The notes: generated by a model not told the origin, from the letters alone. Shown: positions 23,052-32,637, counted from the stretch's first letter. The stretch: DNA of 64,000 nucleotides from Clostridiales bacterium (GCA_017620475.1 JAFZQI010000046.1:22129-86128); one strand, 5' to 3'. Numbers and translations: made by a program.

Positions 23052-25870
23052 ACATTATTACCAAGATATTTGGTACGCACAGCGATCATGAAATCAAACA
23101 CATCATGCCGATCGTAGAGGCGATCGAGAATCTTTCTGACAAGTATTCCAACATGTCAGAGTCGGAATTAAAGGGGATGACGGATGTCCTTAAGAAACGT
23201 CTGGCGGATGGAGAGTCCCTGGATGACATTCTTCCGGATGCTTTTGCTACCATTAGAGAAGCAGCTTGGCGTGTATTGGGAATGCGCCCTTATCGTGTTC
23301 AGCTTATCGGTGGTATTATTCTTCACCAGGGCCGAATCGCCGAGATGAAAACAGGTGAAGGTAAAACCCTTGTTGCCACACTTCCGGTATATCTTAATGC
23401 GTTGACCGGACGTGGTGTGCATGTTGTTACCGTTAATGATTACCTTGCCCGCCGTGACAGTGAGTGGATGGGTAAGGTTTATCGCTATCTTGGCTTGACG
23501 GTCGGGCTTATTGTTCACGATATGGATAATAATGACCGTCGTGTAGCTTATAACTCGGATATCACTTATGGTACCAATAACGAGTTCGGATTTGACTATC
23601 TCCGTGATAACATGGTCGACCGTAAAGAGAAAATGGTTCAGCGTGAACTGGTATATGCTATCGTCGACGAGGTCGACAGTATCCTGATCGATGAAGCCAG
23701 AACACCTCTTATTATTTCAGGAATGGGCGGAGAGTCCTCTGATATGTATGTCAAAGCGGATCGCTTCGTTAAAACGCTGAAGAAATTCCTCGTGGTGGAG
23801 ACCGATGAAAAAGTCGACATTGATGATGTCAGTGGTGATAGCGACTATGTTGTCGATGAGAAGGCGAAGACTGCTGTACTTACAGCTAACGGTATTGCGA
23901 AAGCCGAGAAGCACTTTGGCGTGGAAAACCTTTCTGATCCGGAAAACTTCGATTTGCAGCATTATATCAACAATGCGCTGAAAGCCAACGGTACGATGGC
24001 CCGTGATCAGCAGTATGTTGTCACAAACGGTGAGGTTATTATCGTTGATGACTTTACAGGCCGTCTGATGTATGGTCGTAGATTTAGTGATGGTTTGCAT
24101 CAGGCAATTGAAGCTAAAGAAGGCGTAAAGGTTGAAAGAGAGTCTAAGACGCTTGCTACGATCACTTTCCAGAATTACTTCCGCATGTATGAAAAACTTG
24201 CCGGTATGACAGGTACAGCTTATACCGAAGAGTCTGAGTTTAGACAGATCTACAGCCTTGATGTTATTCAGATCCCGACGAATAAGCCGATCGCCCGTGT
24301 TGATGAACATGATGCAGTGTATAAAAACCAGAGCGGCAAGTATGCTGCAGTTCTGCGGCAGGTGAAGGAAGCTCATGAGAAAGGCCAGCCTGTACTTGTC
24401 GGTACGGTGGAGGTCAGTAAGTCCGAGTTCCTGTCTAAGATTTTTACCCGCGCGGGAATTAAGCATGATGTACTCAATGCGAAGAACCATTTGCGAGAGG
24501 CTGAAATTGTTGCTCAAGCAGGTCGTTTCGGTGCCGTTACAATTGCAACGAACATGGCCGGCCGTGGTACGGATATTCTGCTTGGCGGTAACCCGGAGTT
24601 TATGGCTAAGCAGGAAATGCGTAAGCTCGGTTATACTGAGGAACTGATCGATGCATCTACTGCTTACAACGAGACGGACGATGAGGTAATCATTGAGGCC
24701 CGTCAGCGTTTCACATCTCTTGAGAAGGAATTCAAGGAAAAAATCAAAGATGAGACGCAGAAGGTCATTGATGCAGGCGGTCTCTTTATTATCGGTACAG
24801 AACGTCATGAATCCCGTCGTATTGATAATCAGCTTCGCGGTCGTGCCGGCCGTCAGGGAGATCCGGGACGTACGAAGTTCTACCTCGCACTGGATGACGA
24901 TCTTATGCGTTTGTTCGGCGGTGAACGCGCGAATTCTGCTTTCGAGGCACTTGGCGTCGATGAGACTGTGGAGATCCAAAATGGTATCCTCTCAAAGCAG
25001 ATCGAAAGTGCGCAGAAGAAAGTTGAAGGCATGAACTTCAGTACCAGACGTCATGTACTTGAATACGACGATGTAATGAATGTACAGAGAAACCTCATTT
25101 ATGAGCAGCGTCGTAAGGTCCTTGATGGCGTTGACATTCATGACACGATTAAGAAGATGCTGTCTGCAGTTGCAGAACGTGTGGTTGCTCAGGTTTCTCT
25201 TGATGGTAAGGTAAATACGGAAGAATGTAAGAGCCTCAAGGCGAGTATTGCCGATATTTTCGGAGATGTTGATGTTATCAATGATCTTTCGAAGATCATC
25301 AGTGACAAGGATGAAGCGGATGTTGATGAAATCACTGAGAAACTGACTGAGCAGGGACTTGAGAAACTCGAAAAACGTGATGAGGAGCTTACACCGGAGA
25401 TCTTCCGTGAAGCAGAGCGTCAGATCCTCCTCTTTAATGTTGATCAGAAGTGGATGGATCATATCGATGCAATGGATCAGCTTCGTAATGCAATCGGTAT
25501 GAGAAGTGTCGGACAGAAGGATCCGGTTATCGAATATCGTATTGAAGGTTCGGAAATGTTCGATGAGATGAATATGCTGATCCAAAATGATACTGTCCGT
25601 CTGATTATGAAGGCGAATATTGAGGCGGGCCAGAGGATCGAAAGAAAGTCTTCTGTGAGAAAACTGCAGGAAAGCCACGGAAATGCACAGCTTGATTCTG
25701 TTGCTAAGCGTGCCCAGTCCGGCGAGGATGCAAAAGCAAATCAGCAGGCTGGCATGACTAACCGTGAACCGGCTAAGAGAGACGCGAAAAAGGTAGGACG
25801 TAATGATCCGTGCCCTTGCGGAAGCGGAAAGAAGTACAAGAACTGCTGTGGAAAGGATTCTAATGATTGA
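23048..25870 (+). CDS. secA: Preprotein translocase ATPase SecA
   Basis: SecA is the motor that pushes secretory proteins through SecYEG. The 940-residue protein has nucleotide-binding domain 1 with TGEGKT and DEVDSILIDEARTPL, the preprotein cross-linking domain, nucleotide-binding domain 2 with TNMAGRGTDI and RRIDNQLRGRAGRQGDPG, the helical scaffold and wing, and a C-terminal linker that ends in a complete SEC-C zinc motif ([16 protein letters not shown]). All parts are intact. The start codon overlaps the yerC stop (ATGA); the 3' end overlaps pnp by 8 bases. No second SecA is in the window. Confidence 0.98.
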   Translation: MNIITKIFGTHSDHEIKHIMPIVEAIENLSDKYSNMSESELKGMTDVLKKRLADGESLDDILPDAFATIREAAWRVLGMRPYRVQLIGGIILHQGRIAEMKTGEGKTLVATLPVYLNALTGRGVHVVTVNDYLARRDSEWMGKVYRYLGLTVGLIVHDMDNNDRRVAYNSDITYGTNNEFGFDYLRDNMVDRKEKMVQRELVYAIVDEVDSILIDEARTPLIISGMGGESSDMYVKADRFVKTLKKFLVVETDEKVDIDDVSGDSDYVVDEKAKTAVLTANGIAKAEKHFGVENLSDPENFDLQHYINNALKANGTMARDQQYVVTNGEVIIVDDFTGRLMYGRRFSDGLHQAIEAKEGVKVERESKTLATITFQNYFRMYEKLAGMTGTAYTEESEFRQIYSLDVIQIPTNKPIARVDEHDAVYKNQSGKYAAVLRQVKEAHEKGQPVLVGTVEVSKSEFLSKIFTRAGIKHDVLNAKNHLREAEIVAQAGRFGAVTIATNMAGRGTDILLGGNPEFMAKQEMRKLGYTEELIDASTAYNETDDEVIIEARQRFTSLEKEFKEKIKDETQKVIDAGGLFIIGTERHESRRIDNQLRGRAGRQGDPGRTKFYLALDDDLMRLFGGERANSAFEALGVDETVEIQNGILSKQIESAQKKVEGMNFSTRRHVLEYDDVMNVQRNLIYEQRRKVLDGVDIHDTIKKMLSAVAERVVAQVSLDGKVNTEECKSLKASIADIFGDVDVINDLSKIISDKDEADVDEITEKLTEQGLEKLEKRDEELTPEIFREAERQILLFNVDQKWMDHIDAMDQLRNAIGMRSVGQKDPVIEYRIEGSEMFDEMNMLIQNDTVRLIMKANIEAGQRIERKSSVRKLQESHGNAQLDSVAKRAQSGEDAKANQQAGMTNREPAKRDAKKVGRNDPCPCGSGKKYKNCCGKDSND

Positions 25871-26690
25871 TCCTGTTTACTATTCTCAAGTATTAGAATC
25901 GGCGGACTATATCCGTTCGCAGATCGACGAAGTACCGGAAATCTGCCTTGTTCTTGGCTCTGGAATGGGTCCTTTGACTGACAAAGCGGAAATCATCAAG
26001 GTGATTTCATACGATGATATTCCTTATTTCCCGAAGACTACGGTTCCCGGACACGAGGGAAAACTGATTTATGCGAAGTTTTCCGGACATATTGTGTTTA
26101 TTATGAAGGGACGCTTCCATTACTATGAGGGATATACCACTCAGGAAGCTGCTTTCTATGTTCGTGTAATGGCTAAACTTGGCGTCACAAGATTGATTTT
26201 GACCAATGCAGCCGGCGGAATCAATGAAAAGATGAAACCCGGAGATCTTATGGTATTTACGGATCACATCGGATTGTTCTGCGAGTCGCCGCTCCGTGGA
26301 CGAAATCTGGATGAGTTTGGTCCGAGATTCCCGGATCAGACACAAGTATATGATATTGGATTAAAAGAGCTTTTGATCGAATCGGCCAATGAACTTGGAA
26401 TAACCCTTCATCAGGGAGTATATGCGTATACACGCGGCCCTCAATATGAGACTCCGGCTGAGATCCGGGCGCTCCGTATTATAGGAGCCGACGCTGTCGG
26501 CATGTCTACTGTAGTTGAGGCAATTACGGCAAGCCATTGTTCTATGCGAGTCCTTGCGGTTTCCTGTATTACGAATCTTGCTGCGGGGATTTCCGGAAAA
26601 CCGCTTTCTCATGAGGAAGTGATTGCGAATGCAAATGCCTCGTCCCGGAATAATATAGCGTTAATGGAGAGATTTTTTTCAAAATTATAA
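25863..26690 (+). CDS. punA: Purine nucleoside phosphorylase
   Basis: Trimeric-type purine nucleoside phosphorylase, which splits inosine or guanosine with phosphate into base and ribose 1-phosphate. The 275-residue protein has LVLGSGMG (phosphate loop), the GRFHYYEGY segment, TNAAGGIN, GPQYETPAEIRALRIIGADAVGMSTV and the C-terminal SCITNLAAG. Length and motifs are standard for the PunA/DeoD2 class. I place the start at 25863, overlapping the SecA stop; the earlier frame from 25803 lies entirely inside secA. Followed after 12 bases by ahcY, it fits a recycling pathway for S-adenosylhomocysteine. Confidence 0.94.
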   Translation: MIDPVYYSQVLESADYIRSQIDEVPEICLVLGSGMGPLTDKAEIIKVISYDDIPYFPKTTVPGHEGKLIYAKFSGHIVFIMKGRFHYYEGYTTQEAAFYVRVMAKLGVTRLILTNAAGGINEKMKPGDLMVFTDHIGLFCESPLRGRNLDEFGPRFPDQTQVYDIGLKELLIESANELGITLHQGVYAYTRGPQYETPAEIRALRIIGADAVGMSTVVEAITASHCSMRVLAVSCITNLAAGISGKPLSHEEVIANANASSRNNIALMERFFSKL

Positions 26691-26702
26691 GGAGAACGAA
26701 CA

Positions 26703-27968
26703 ATGAGTGAGTTGCCTCGTTACGAAATTAAAGATATCGCACTTGCTCCGGAAGGTCATCATAAGATCGATTGGGCTTATCGGAATATGCCTGTTCTTCG
26801 TATTATTGAACAGGAATTAAAAGAGACACGTCCTTTTGAAGGGTTGAAGATCTCAGTAAGTGTTCATGTTGAAGCAAAGACAGCTAATCTTGCCCTTGTC
26901 CTTCGTGAGGGAGGTGCTGATGTTGCTCTCACCGGCTGTAACCCGCTTTCTACCCAGGATGATGTGGCTGCGGCTCTGGTTGAACGGGGAATGAAGGTCT
27001 ACTGTATCCATGGTGCAGATCCGGAGACCTACAGAAGACATCTTGAGATGACCTTAGCCTTTGGACCGGATATCGTGATTGACGATGGCGGGGATCTGGC
27101 AATGCTTCTGCATTCTACTCATAAGAATCTTGTTTCGGGAATGCTGGGCGCTTGTGAAGAGACGACAACAGGGGTTCATCGTTTGAAGATCCTCGAAGAG
27201 GAGGGCAGACTGGCCTATCCTGTTATTGCCGTCAATGATGCGCGCTGTAAGCATCTTTTTGATAACCGTTTTGGCACAGGTCAATCCGTATGGACGGCAA
27301 TTATGGCTACGACGAATCTGATCGTTGCCGGTAAATGTGTGGTAGTTGCCGGCTTCGGTATGTGCGGTAAGGGCGTTGCTCTTCGTGCTAAGGGGATGGG
27401 AGCTCGTGTTATTGTAACGGAAATCGATCCGGTAAAAGCGTGCGAAGCAATCATGGAAGGCTACGATGTCATGACCATGGAACAGGCTGCACCACTAGGC
27501 GATGTATTCGTAACCGTTACCGGCTGTAAGGATGTCATTACGAAGAAGCATTTCGAGAAAATGAAAGATGGCGCGATCTGCTGTAATGCCGGTCATTTTG
27601 ATGTGGAGATCAATTTGGTTGAACTCGGACAGAAGGCGAAAGAAAGAAAAGAACTGAGAAAGAATATCGAAGGCTTTGTAATGGCTGACGGAAGAACGAT
27701 CTGTATCTTGGCAGAAGGAAGACTGGTTAATCTTGCAAGCGGTGACGGGCACCCTGTTGAAATCATGGATATGAGTTTTGCACTTCAGGCCCAGAGCGCA
27801 AGATATATTGCCGAACATGGCAAAGAACTTGAGAAAAAAGTGTATGACACGCCGACTGTTATTGACGATCGTGTTGGAGAATTCCTATTAAAGTCCAAAG
27901 GGTATTCTATTGATGTTCTTACACCTGAACAGGACAGATATATTCATTCGTGGGATCTGGAGGATTAA
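26703..27968 (+). CDS. ahcY: Adenosylhomocysteinase family hydrolase
   Basis: Hydrolyses S-adenosylhomocysteine, or S-inosylhomocysteine, to homocysteine and nucleoside with bound NAD. The 421-residue protein is the short archaeal/Thermotoga-like form lacking the 40-residue insert of E. coli-independent long forms. Motifs include LTGCNPLSTQDDVAAAL, DDGGDL, the EETTTGVHR segment, the Rossmann VVAGFGMCGKGVA and NAGHFDVEI. AAGGAG is 8-9 bases before the ATG. Flanked by a nucleoside phosphorylase and an SAH/MTA deaminase, its true substrate could be S-inosylhomocysteine, as found for the methanogen homologue. Confidence 0.93.
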   Translation: MSELPRYEIKDIALAPEGHHKIDWAYRNMPVLRIIEQELKETRPFEGLKISVSVHVEAKTANLALVLREGGADVALTGCNPLSTQDDVAAALVERGMKVYCIHGADPETYRRHLEMTLAFGPDIVIDDGGDLAMLLHSTHKNLVSGMLGACEETTTGVHRLKILEEEGRLAYPVIAVNDARCKHLFDNRFGTGQSVWTAIMATTNLIVAGKCVVVAGFGMCGKGVALRAKGMGARVIVTEIDPVKACEAIMEGYDVMTMEQAAPLGDVFVTVTGCKDVITKKHFEKMKDGAICCNAGHFDVEINLVELGQKAKERKELRKNIEGFVMADGRTICILAEGRLVNLASGDGHPVEIMDMSFALQAQSARYIAEHGKELEKKVYDTPTVIDDRVGEFLLKSKGYSIDVLTPEQDRYIHSWDLED

Positions 27969-27969
27969 T

Positions 27970-29292
27970 ATGAACCGTTCGGTACTGTTTTCGGACTTTA
28001 AGATCATTACACCTCATGATGATAAACCTGTATCTGTACTGGAGCACGGTTACTGTGCCGTGGTTGACAGTATGATCGAATATGTTGGTGAGTCAAAAGA
28101 AAACGCGGTTTCTGCTTTGGAAAAGAGCGGACATAAGGATTTCTTCGAATATGACGGAAAGAATAAGATCCTTTGCCCGACATTTGCAAATGCCCATGGA
28201 CATACGCCGATGGCAATCTTCCGCAATATTGCCGATGATTATTCTCTCCAGGACTGGCTTTTCGGTGAGATCCTTCCCAGAGAAGATAAGATGATAGAAG
28301 GAGATTTCTATTATGGTCATCTTCTGACACTTGCCGAGATGATTGAAAGCGGAACAGCTTGCGTTGCAAATATGTACAGTGCGGGTATGATTACATCTAA
28401 AGCTAGTGTTGAAGCGGGTTTCCGGGTTCAGCAGACTGCTGATGGCAAGTTCTGTAAAGACGGCAAATGGTTTACCGATTACGCTAACGTCAAAGAATTG
28501 ATGGATTATTGTGATCAGGATGCAAAAGGACTGGTTAAACCCAGTCTGCTCGTTCATTCGGTATACCTGTATCCCGGCGAATTCTTTACGGATTTGAAGG
28601 ATCTGTCGAAAAAGTGCGGCATTCCGGTTAGCGTACATATTTCGGAGACGGTGACGGAAAATGAGAATTGTTTACGTGATTACGGCATGACGCCTGTCGA
28701 GATGTTAGATAAACACGAACTTCTCTCGGACACAACAGTGGCCGCACATTGTGTTCATCTTACCGAGAACGACAGGAAGATCCTTTCTGAAAGAAAGGTA
28801 TGGGTCGCCCATAACCCCTCAAGTAATATGAAGCTTTCTTCCGGGTTTGCTGATATGGTGGCTATGCAAAAAGCGGGAGTCCGTCTCTGCCTTGGTACTG
28901 ATGGTGCGGCAAGTAACAATAATCAGGATATGTTCATGGAGATGCGGCTGGCTTCTTTTATGGCGAAAGGAACGACGCTCGATCCTACAGTACTCAAAGC
29001 GGAAGATGTCTTTACCATGGCGACAAGAAACGGTTATCTGGCTTGTGGTTTTGAGAATTGTGGTATTATAAAACAAGGCATGACCGCGGATCTGCAGATC
29101 ATTGATTATGATTGCCCGCAGATGTGGCCGCTTGGTAATCCGATCTCCTCGCTGGTTTATTCCTGTGGTCCTAAGTGTGTGGAATCGGTAATGATCGACG
29201 GAAATTTCGTTCTTTATAAGCATGAACTGAAGACCATTGACCTGCAGAAGGTCAAGGCAGAAACAAAAAGAACGATGGAACGCCTGAAATAA
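27970..29292 (+). CDS. mtaD: 5-methylthioadenosine/S-adenosylhomocysteine deaminase
   Basis: Amidohydrolase-superfamily deaminase of the MtaD/TrzN/DadD group that turns SAH, methylthioadenosine or related nucleosides into inosine forms. The 440-residue protein has the metal motif FANAHGHTPM near residues 62-71, MIESGTACVANMY, HISET, the CVHLT His and the final Asp in LGTDGAASNNN. The ATG at 27970 follows the ahcY stop by one base, with GGAGG in the end of ahcY. Together with ahcY and pnp it completes a possible route from SAH to homocysteine, hypoxanthine and ribose 1-phosphate. Confidence 0.92.
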   Translation: MNRSVLFSDFKIITPHDDKPVSVLEHGYCAVVDSMIEYVGESKENAVSALEKSGHKDFFEYDGKNKILCPTFANAHGHTPMAIFRNIADDYSLQDWLFGEILPREDKMIEGDFYYGHLLTLAEMIESGTACVANMYSAGMITSKASVEAGFRVQQTADGKFCKDGKWFTDYANVKELMDYCDQDAKGLVKPSLLVHSVYLYPGEFFTDLKDLSKKCGIPVSVHISETVTENENCLRDYGMTPVEMLDKHELLSDTTVAAHCVHLTENDRKILSERKVWVAHNPSSNMKLSSGFADMVAMQKAGVRLCLGTDGAASNNNQDMFMEMRLASFMAKGTTLDPTVLKAEDVFTMATRNGYLACGFENCGIIKQGMTADLQIIDYDCPQMWPLGNPISSLVYSCGPKCVESVMIDGNFVLYKHELKTIDLQKVKAETKRTMERLK

Positions 29293-29324
29293 CGCTGAAT
29301 ACGGCTTGGCTGCCGAATTCATAT

Positions 29325-29401
29325 GTTCATGTAGCTCAGCAGGATAGAGCGACCGCCTCCTAAGCGGTAGGCCGGAGGTTCGAATCCTCTCATGGACACC
29401 A
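29325..29401 (+). tRNA. tRNA-Arg (anticodon CCT)
   Basis: A 77-base cloverleaf: acceptor GTTCATG pairs with CATGGAC including one G-U, the anticodon stem ACCGC/GCGGT encloses CTCCTAA giving anticodon CCT (codon AGG), and the T loop has GGTTCGAATCC. The CCA end is encoded at 29399-29401. No convincing separate promoter is seen, so it may be read through from mtaD. Confidence 0.96.
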
Positions 29402-29408
29402 GAAAGAT

Positions 29409-29458
29409 CCCGTGTGATTGATTTCACGAAAGTGATTGAGGCATACGGGACTTTTTGT
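29409..29458 (+). terminator. Intrinsic terminator after tRNA-Arg
   Basis: CCCGTGTG (29409-29416) pairs with CATACGGG (29442-29449); an inner TCAC-GAAA-GTGA hairpin lies in the loop; CTTTTTGTTTT follows. A TATAAT at 29461-29466 just beyond could be the -10 element of pncA. Confidence 0.85.
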
Positions 29459-29497
29459 TTTATAATGATGTAAATACAGTTGCACAGGAGGGATCGT

Positions 29498-30043
29498 ATG
29501 AGAACACTTATCGTTGTGGATATGCAGAAGGACTTCATTGATGGCGCACTTGGTTCAGCTGAAGCCGTTCAAATCGTTTCAAATGTAGCTAAGAAGATCA
29601 AAGCGTATATTAAGAAAGGCGATCGTGTCATCTTTACACGCGACACGCATAAGAAGAATTATCTTTCTACGCGTGAAGGCAAATATCTTCCTGTTACACA
29701 CTGCGTTAAGGGCAGTGATGGCTGGCAGATCCCTGAAAAACTCTGTAAGGCAGCCGGCGAGGAGTTACTGATCGTTGATAAGCCTTCTTTCGGATATGTC
29801 GGATGGAAAAACATTCTTAAGAATGATAATGATCCGATCGAATTGATCGGATTATGTACAGATATCTGCGTAGTATCGAATGCTCTTATGATCAAGAACT
29901 TATTCCCGGAACGTGATATTATCGTGGATAGTGCCTGCTGTGCCGGTGTTACACCTGATTCCCACGATGCGGCTGTTCGAACAATGAAGAGTTGTCAGAT
30001 CGATATTAAGAATGAAGGCAAAGAACCTTGGAGGAAAGCATAA
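29498..30043 (+). CDS. pncA: Nicotinamidase-type cysteine hydrolase
   Basis: Isochorismatase-fold hydrolase that most likely converts nicotinamide to nicotinate for NAD salvage. The 181-residue protein shows the catalytic Asp in VVDMQKDF near residue 7-14, a DTH segment near 53-55 that would carry metal ligands, and the nucleophile Cys in LIGLCTDICV. GGAGG is 5-9 bases before the ATG at 29498. The next gene, nicotinate phosphoribosyltransferase, starts 1 base after the stop, and this pairing makes the nicotinamidase assignment firm. Confidence 0.92.
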   Translation: MRTLIVVDMQKDFIDGALGSAEAVQIVSNVAKKIKAYIKKGDRVIFTRDTHKKNYLSTREGKYLPVTHCVKGSDGWQIPEKLCKAAGEELLIVDKPSFGYVGWKNILKNDNDPIELIGLCTDICVVSNALMIKNLFPERDIIVDSACCAGVTPDSHDAAVRTMKSCQIDIKNEGKEPWRKA

Positions 30044-30044
30044 T

Positions 30045-31250
30045 ATGAGACTTCATCGGATCATTACCAGTCTCCTGGAGACGGATATGTATAAATTCTC
30101 GATGGGACAGGCGATCTATCACCAGTTTCCGTCATATAAAACGACATGGACTTTCCGTTGCCGGAATAAGGACATGAAGTTTACCTCTGAGATGATCGAG
30201 GAGATCAAAGAGCAGATCAAGGCTTATTGTGAACTGCGATTCTCGGAGGACGAACTGCAGTATCTGGATGATATCAAGTGGATCAAGGGATCATATATTG
30301 ATTTTCTGAGGCTTTGGGAACCGCGATATGAGGATTTCGATATTTCAACAGATGCGGATTGCGGTCTTTCCATAGAAACAAGAGGCACCTGGCTCAATAC
30401 ATCGATGTATGAGATTCCGACTCTGGCTATCGTAAACGAAGTCTTTTTCCGAATGGCGTATAACTATGACGAGCTCATCGAAAGCTTTAAGGAGAGACTG
30501 GATGAGAAGATCGGATGGCTGAGAAGCGAGAAATACTGCCTTTCGTCTTTTAGTGAATTTGGCATGAGACGTCGTCTTTCTGCTGAAGCGCAGGATTTGG
30601 CGGTACGTGCACTTGCTGAGGCCGATCTTGGTAAGAGCCGTTTTGTAGGCACATCTAATGTGTATCTTGCGAAAAAATATAATTTGACACCGGTAGGTAC
30701 GATGGCGCATGAGTGGATCATGTGTGTGGGGCAGGGTGATCACAAGCACAATCCGGCCTACTCGAACTGGTACGCGCTTCGCGCATGGGTGGAAGAATAC
30801 GGTGTACTTAACGGTACGGCATTGACCGATGCAATCACTACTGATTGTTTCCTCAGGGATTTCCAGTTGACATATTCAACGCTCTTTTCCGGTGTGCGTC
30901 ATGATTCAGGCGACCCAATCGAATGGGGCGAGAAGATGATATCTCATTATAAGAATCTTGGAATCGATCCGACGACAAAGACACTTCTGTTTTCGGATAG
31001 CTTGAATTTCGAGAAAGCAGATATGATCTTCCGGCACTTCGAAGGCCGTGCTAAAGTGGCTTTCGGTATTGGAACTTATATAGCCAATGACACATGCGTG
31101 ACTCCTTTGAATATCGTAATGAAGACCACTTTGTGTAACGGACAGGATGTGGCGAAGATATCCGATGTGGACGGGAAGGGAATGTGTAAGAATCCTGAAT
31201 ACGTTAAATATCTGCAAAGATGTATTGATTGGCGTATGGAACATGAATAA
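30045..31250 (+). CDS. pncB: Nicotinate phosphoribosyltransferase
   Basis: Joins nicotinate with PRPP to form nicotinate mononucleotide, using ATP. The 401-residue protein begins with LLETDMYKFSMGQAIYHQFP, and has FSEFGMRRRLS, the FVGTSNVYLAKKY segment, GTMAHEW and SGVRHDSGDPIEWGEK, all family hallmarks. GGAGG lies 10 bases before the ATG and 7 before the pncA stop. With pncA it forms a two-gene salvage operon closed by a strong bidirectional terminator. Confidence 0.95.
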   Translation: MRLHRIITSLLETDMYKFSMGQAIYHQFPSYKTTWTFRCRNKDMKFTSEMIEEIKEQIKAYCELRFSEDELQYLDDIKWIKGSYIDFLRLWEPRYEDFDISTDADCGLSIETRGTWLNTSMYEIPTLAIVNEVFFRMAYNYDELIESFKERLDEKIGWLRSEKYCLSSFSEFGMRRRLSAEAQDLAVRALAEADLGKSRFVGTSNVYLAKKYNLTPVGTMAHEWIMCVGQGDHKHNPAYSNWYALRAWVEEYGVLNGTALTDAITTDCFLRDFQLTYSTLFSGVRHDSGDPIEWGEKMISHYKNLGIDPTTKTLLFSDSLNFEKADMIFRHFEGRAKVAFGIGTYIANDTCVTPLNIVMKTTLCNGQDVAKISDVDGKGMCKNPEYVKYLQRCIDWRMEHE

Positions 31251-31256
31251 GAATTA

Positions 31257-31306
31257 TTTAAAAAAAGCCCCCCGACACTAGTTTGAAGTGCCGGGGGGAA
31301 TTTTTC
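31257..31306. terminator. Bidirectional terminator between pncB and a convergent lipoprotein
   Basis: CCCCCCGACACT (31268-31279) pairs with AGTGCCGGGGGG (31287-31298) with a single A-C mismatch. Runs of A upstream and T downstream make it work in both directions. Confidence 0.9.
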
Positions 31307-31342
31307 AGTTCTTTTGCCTAAGAATAGACTTTCGGAAGATCG

Positions 31343-32551
31343 TCACTCATTCAAGTATTCGTACATACCGAGCTGGCAAAGAAGAACGATATCGATGTCA
31401 TCATTCAGTTCATCGACATCACCGTTGTAGGTGATCGTATAAGCACGGTTGATGCCGTCAAATTCAAAGTCATCCATATGAGCTACAAGCTCTTCCATGA
31501 ATAGCGAAGCGAATACAGGATCGGACGCGGCTGTCTCGATGTCACCTTCGTAGCTTTCGGCAGCATGAGAAAGGATGTCGGATGCCGTGGCATCAAAATC
31601 CTTCGGTGCGGTGTAATTGACGACTACAACGGTCGTGTCGGTGTTTTCAGAAACCAGATTTGACTGGCACTTGGTTTTGGAATAGACCATGTCCATATAC
31701 TTATAGAAGTTTTCGTAGACATCGTCCGGTATCTCTTCAAGGTCAAAACCGTATACATAGAGGAAATAGTCGGCAAGGTACGCTCTCTCGCTTGCGAGGA
31801 AATCCGCACCGCCATTGTCTTTGTCGAGTGCATCAACATAGGACGGATCATTCTCGGTGACTGTCTTGAGTGTACAGTCGATATAGTCAATGACCGGAAT
31901 CGTAAAGGAGCATTCGTATTCGATCATGCTCATTTTGTGAGGCGTTTCTGTCGGCTCGAAAACAAACAGAGCCTTGCAGGGGTAATCCTCTGCACCTGTA
32001 AAACTGGCCTGTTTACGATAGTCGTAACTGTTCTGATCTGTAAATACAACATCATCCGCGGCAAAATTCTTAAGGTCGTCATATGAGTTGAATGTGCATT
32101 GATCGTTAAAAAGACTGATATCACCGGGGACCATGACTTTGCCGGACACTCTGTCCAAAGTAAGGAGTCCGACATAGCAATCGGAAAGGGAACACTCTTT
32201 TTCGCCGGCATTGTATGCTTCCACCGTGATGGTATGCTTATTGCCGTCGTTGAGCTTGATCTTATAGTCGTACCAAAGTCCCGGAAGGAGTTTTGCAGAT
32301 TTATCCTCGGATGCTTCATAACTCCAGCCGTTATTCAGAAATTCACTGACCTTCATCGGGAATTTATACATTTTTCCTTCAAGGTAAAACTCACCCATGT
32401 TGTTCTTGTCCAGCTTATCCGGAATCTGATCTTTCACTTCATCCTGCCAGGGGGTCTTGTTTTTCTTATTCACAAGACCGCATCCCGTAAATACGGATGC
32501 AAAGCATGCGAGCGCTAAAATGCATGCGAGAAGTTTTGATTTCGTTTTCAT
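31343..32551 (-). CDS. Secreted lipoprotein, unknown function
   Basis: The 402-residue protein has a lipoprotein signal: basic N terminus, hydrophobic core and lipobox FTGC with Cys24 as the lipidated residue. The mature part is acidic, rich in Asp and Tyr, and contains repeated WYDYKIKL / SYDYR / FFVFEPT-type beta-strand segments; no known domain is recognised. The last third is helical. The gene has its own promoter and is separated from the upstream nitrogenase-like operon by a terminator, so a functional link is only positional. GAGG lies close upstream of the ATG. Confidence 0.75.
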   Translation of the reverse strand: MKTKSKLLACILALACFASVFTGCGLVNKKNKTPWQDEVKDQIPDKLDKNNMGEFYLEGKMYKFPMKVSEFLNNGWSYEASEDKSAKLLPGLWYDYKIKLNDGNKHTITVEAYNAGEKECSLSDCYVGLLTLDRVSGKVMVPGDISLFNDQCTFNSYDDLKNFAADDVVFTDQNSYDYRKQASFTGAEDYPCKALFVFEPTETPHKMSMIEYECSFTIPVIDYIDCTLKTVTENDPSYVDALDKDNGGADFLASERAYLADYFLYVYGFDLEEIPDDVYENFYKYMDMVYSKTKCQSNLVSENTDTTVVVVNYTAPKDFDATASDILSHAAESYEGDIETAASDPVFASLFMEELVAHMDDFEFDGINRAYTITYNGDVDELNDDIDIVLLCQLGMYEYLNE

Positions 32552-32598
32552 ACCTTACCTCTTTCTTATTGTCCTTATAAAGCGGATAAAACAGTAGG

Positions 32599-32604
32599 AT
32601 TATA
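32599..32604 (-). promoter_or_regulatory. -10 element of the lipoprotein promoter
   Basis: Minus-strand TATAAT preceded by TGT, an extended -10, 48 bases before the lipoprotein start. The -35 match is weak. Confidence 0.5.
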
Positions 32605-32637
32605 ACATATTCATTTTATATAGATAAACATTCCGAT

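Noticed and set aside
23717..24979. A 420-codon open frame on the minus strand inside secA
   Set aside because: It lies wholly antisense to a well-conserved secA, has no recognisable domain and no ribosome site. Long antisense frames are expected from the codon usage here.
28819..29538. A 239-codon minus-strand frame across mtaD and the tRNA-Arg gene
   Set aside because: It would run through a tRNA gene and a terminator and encodes no recognisable domain.
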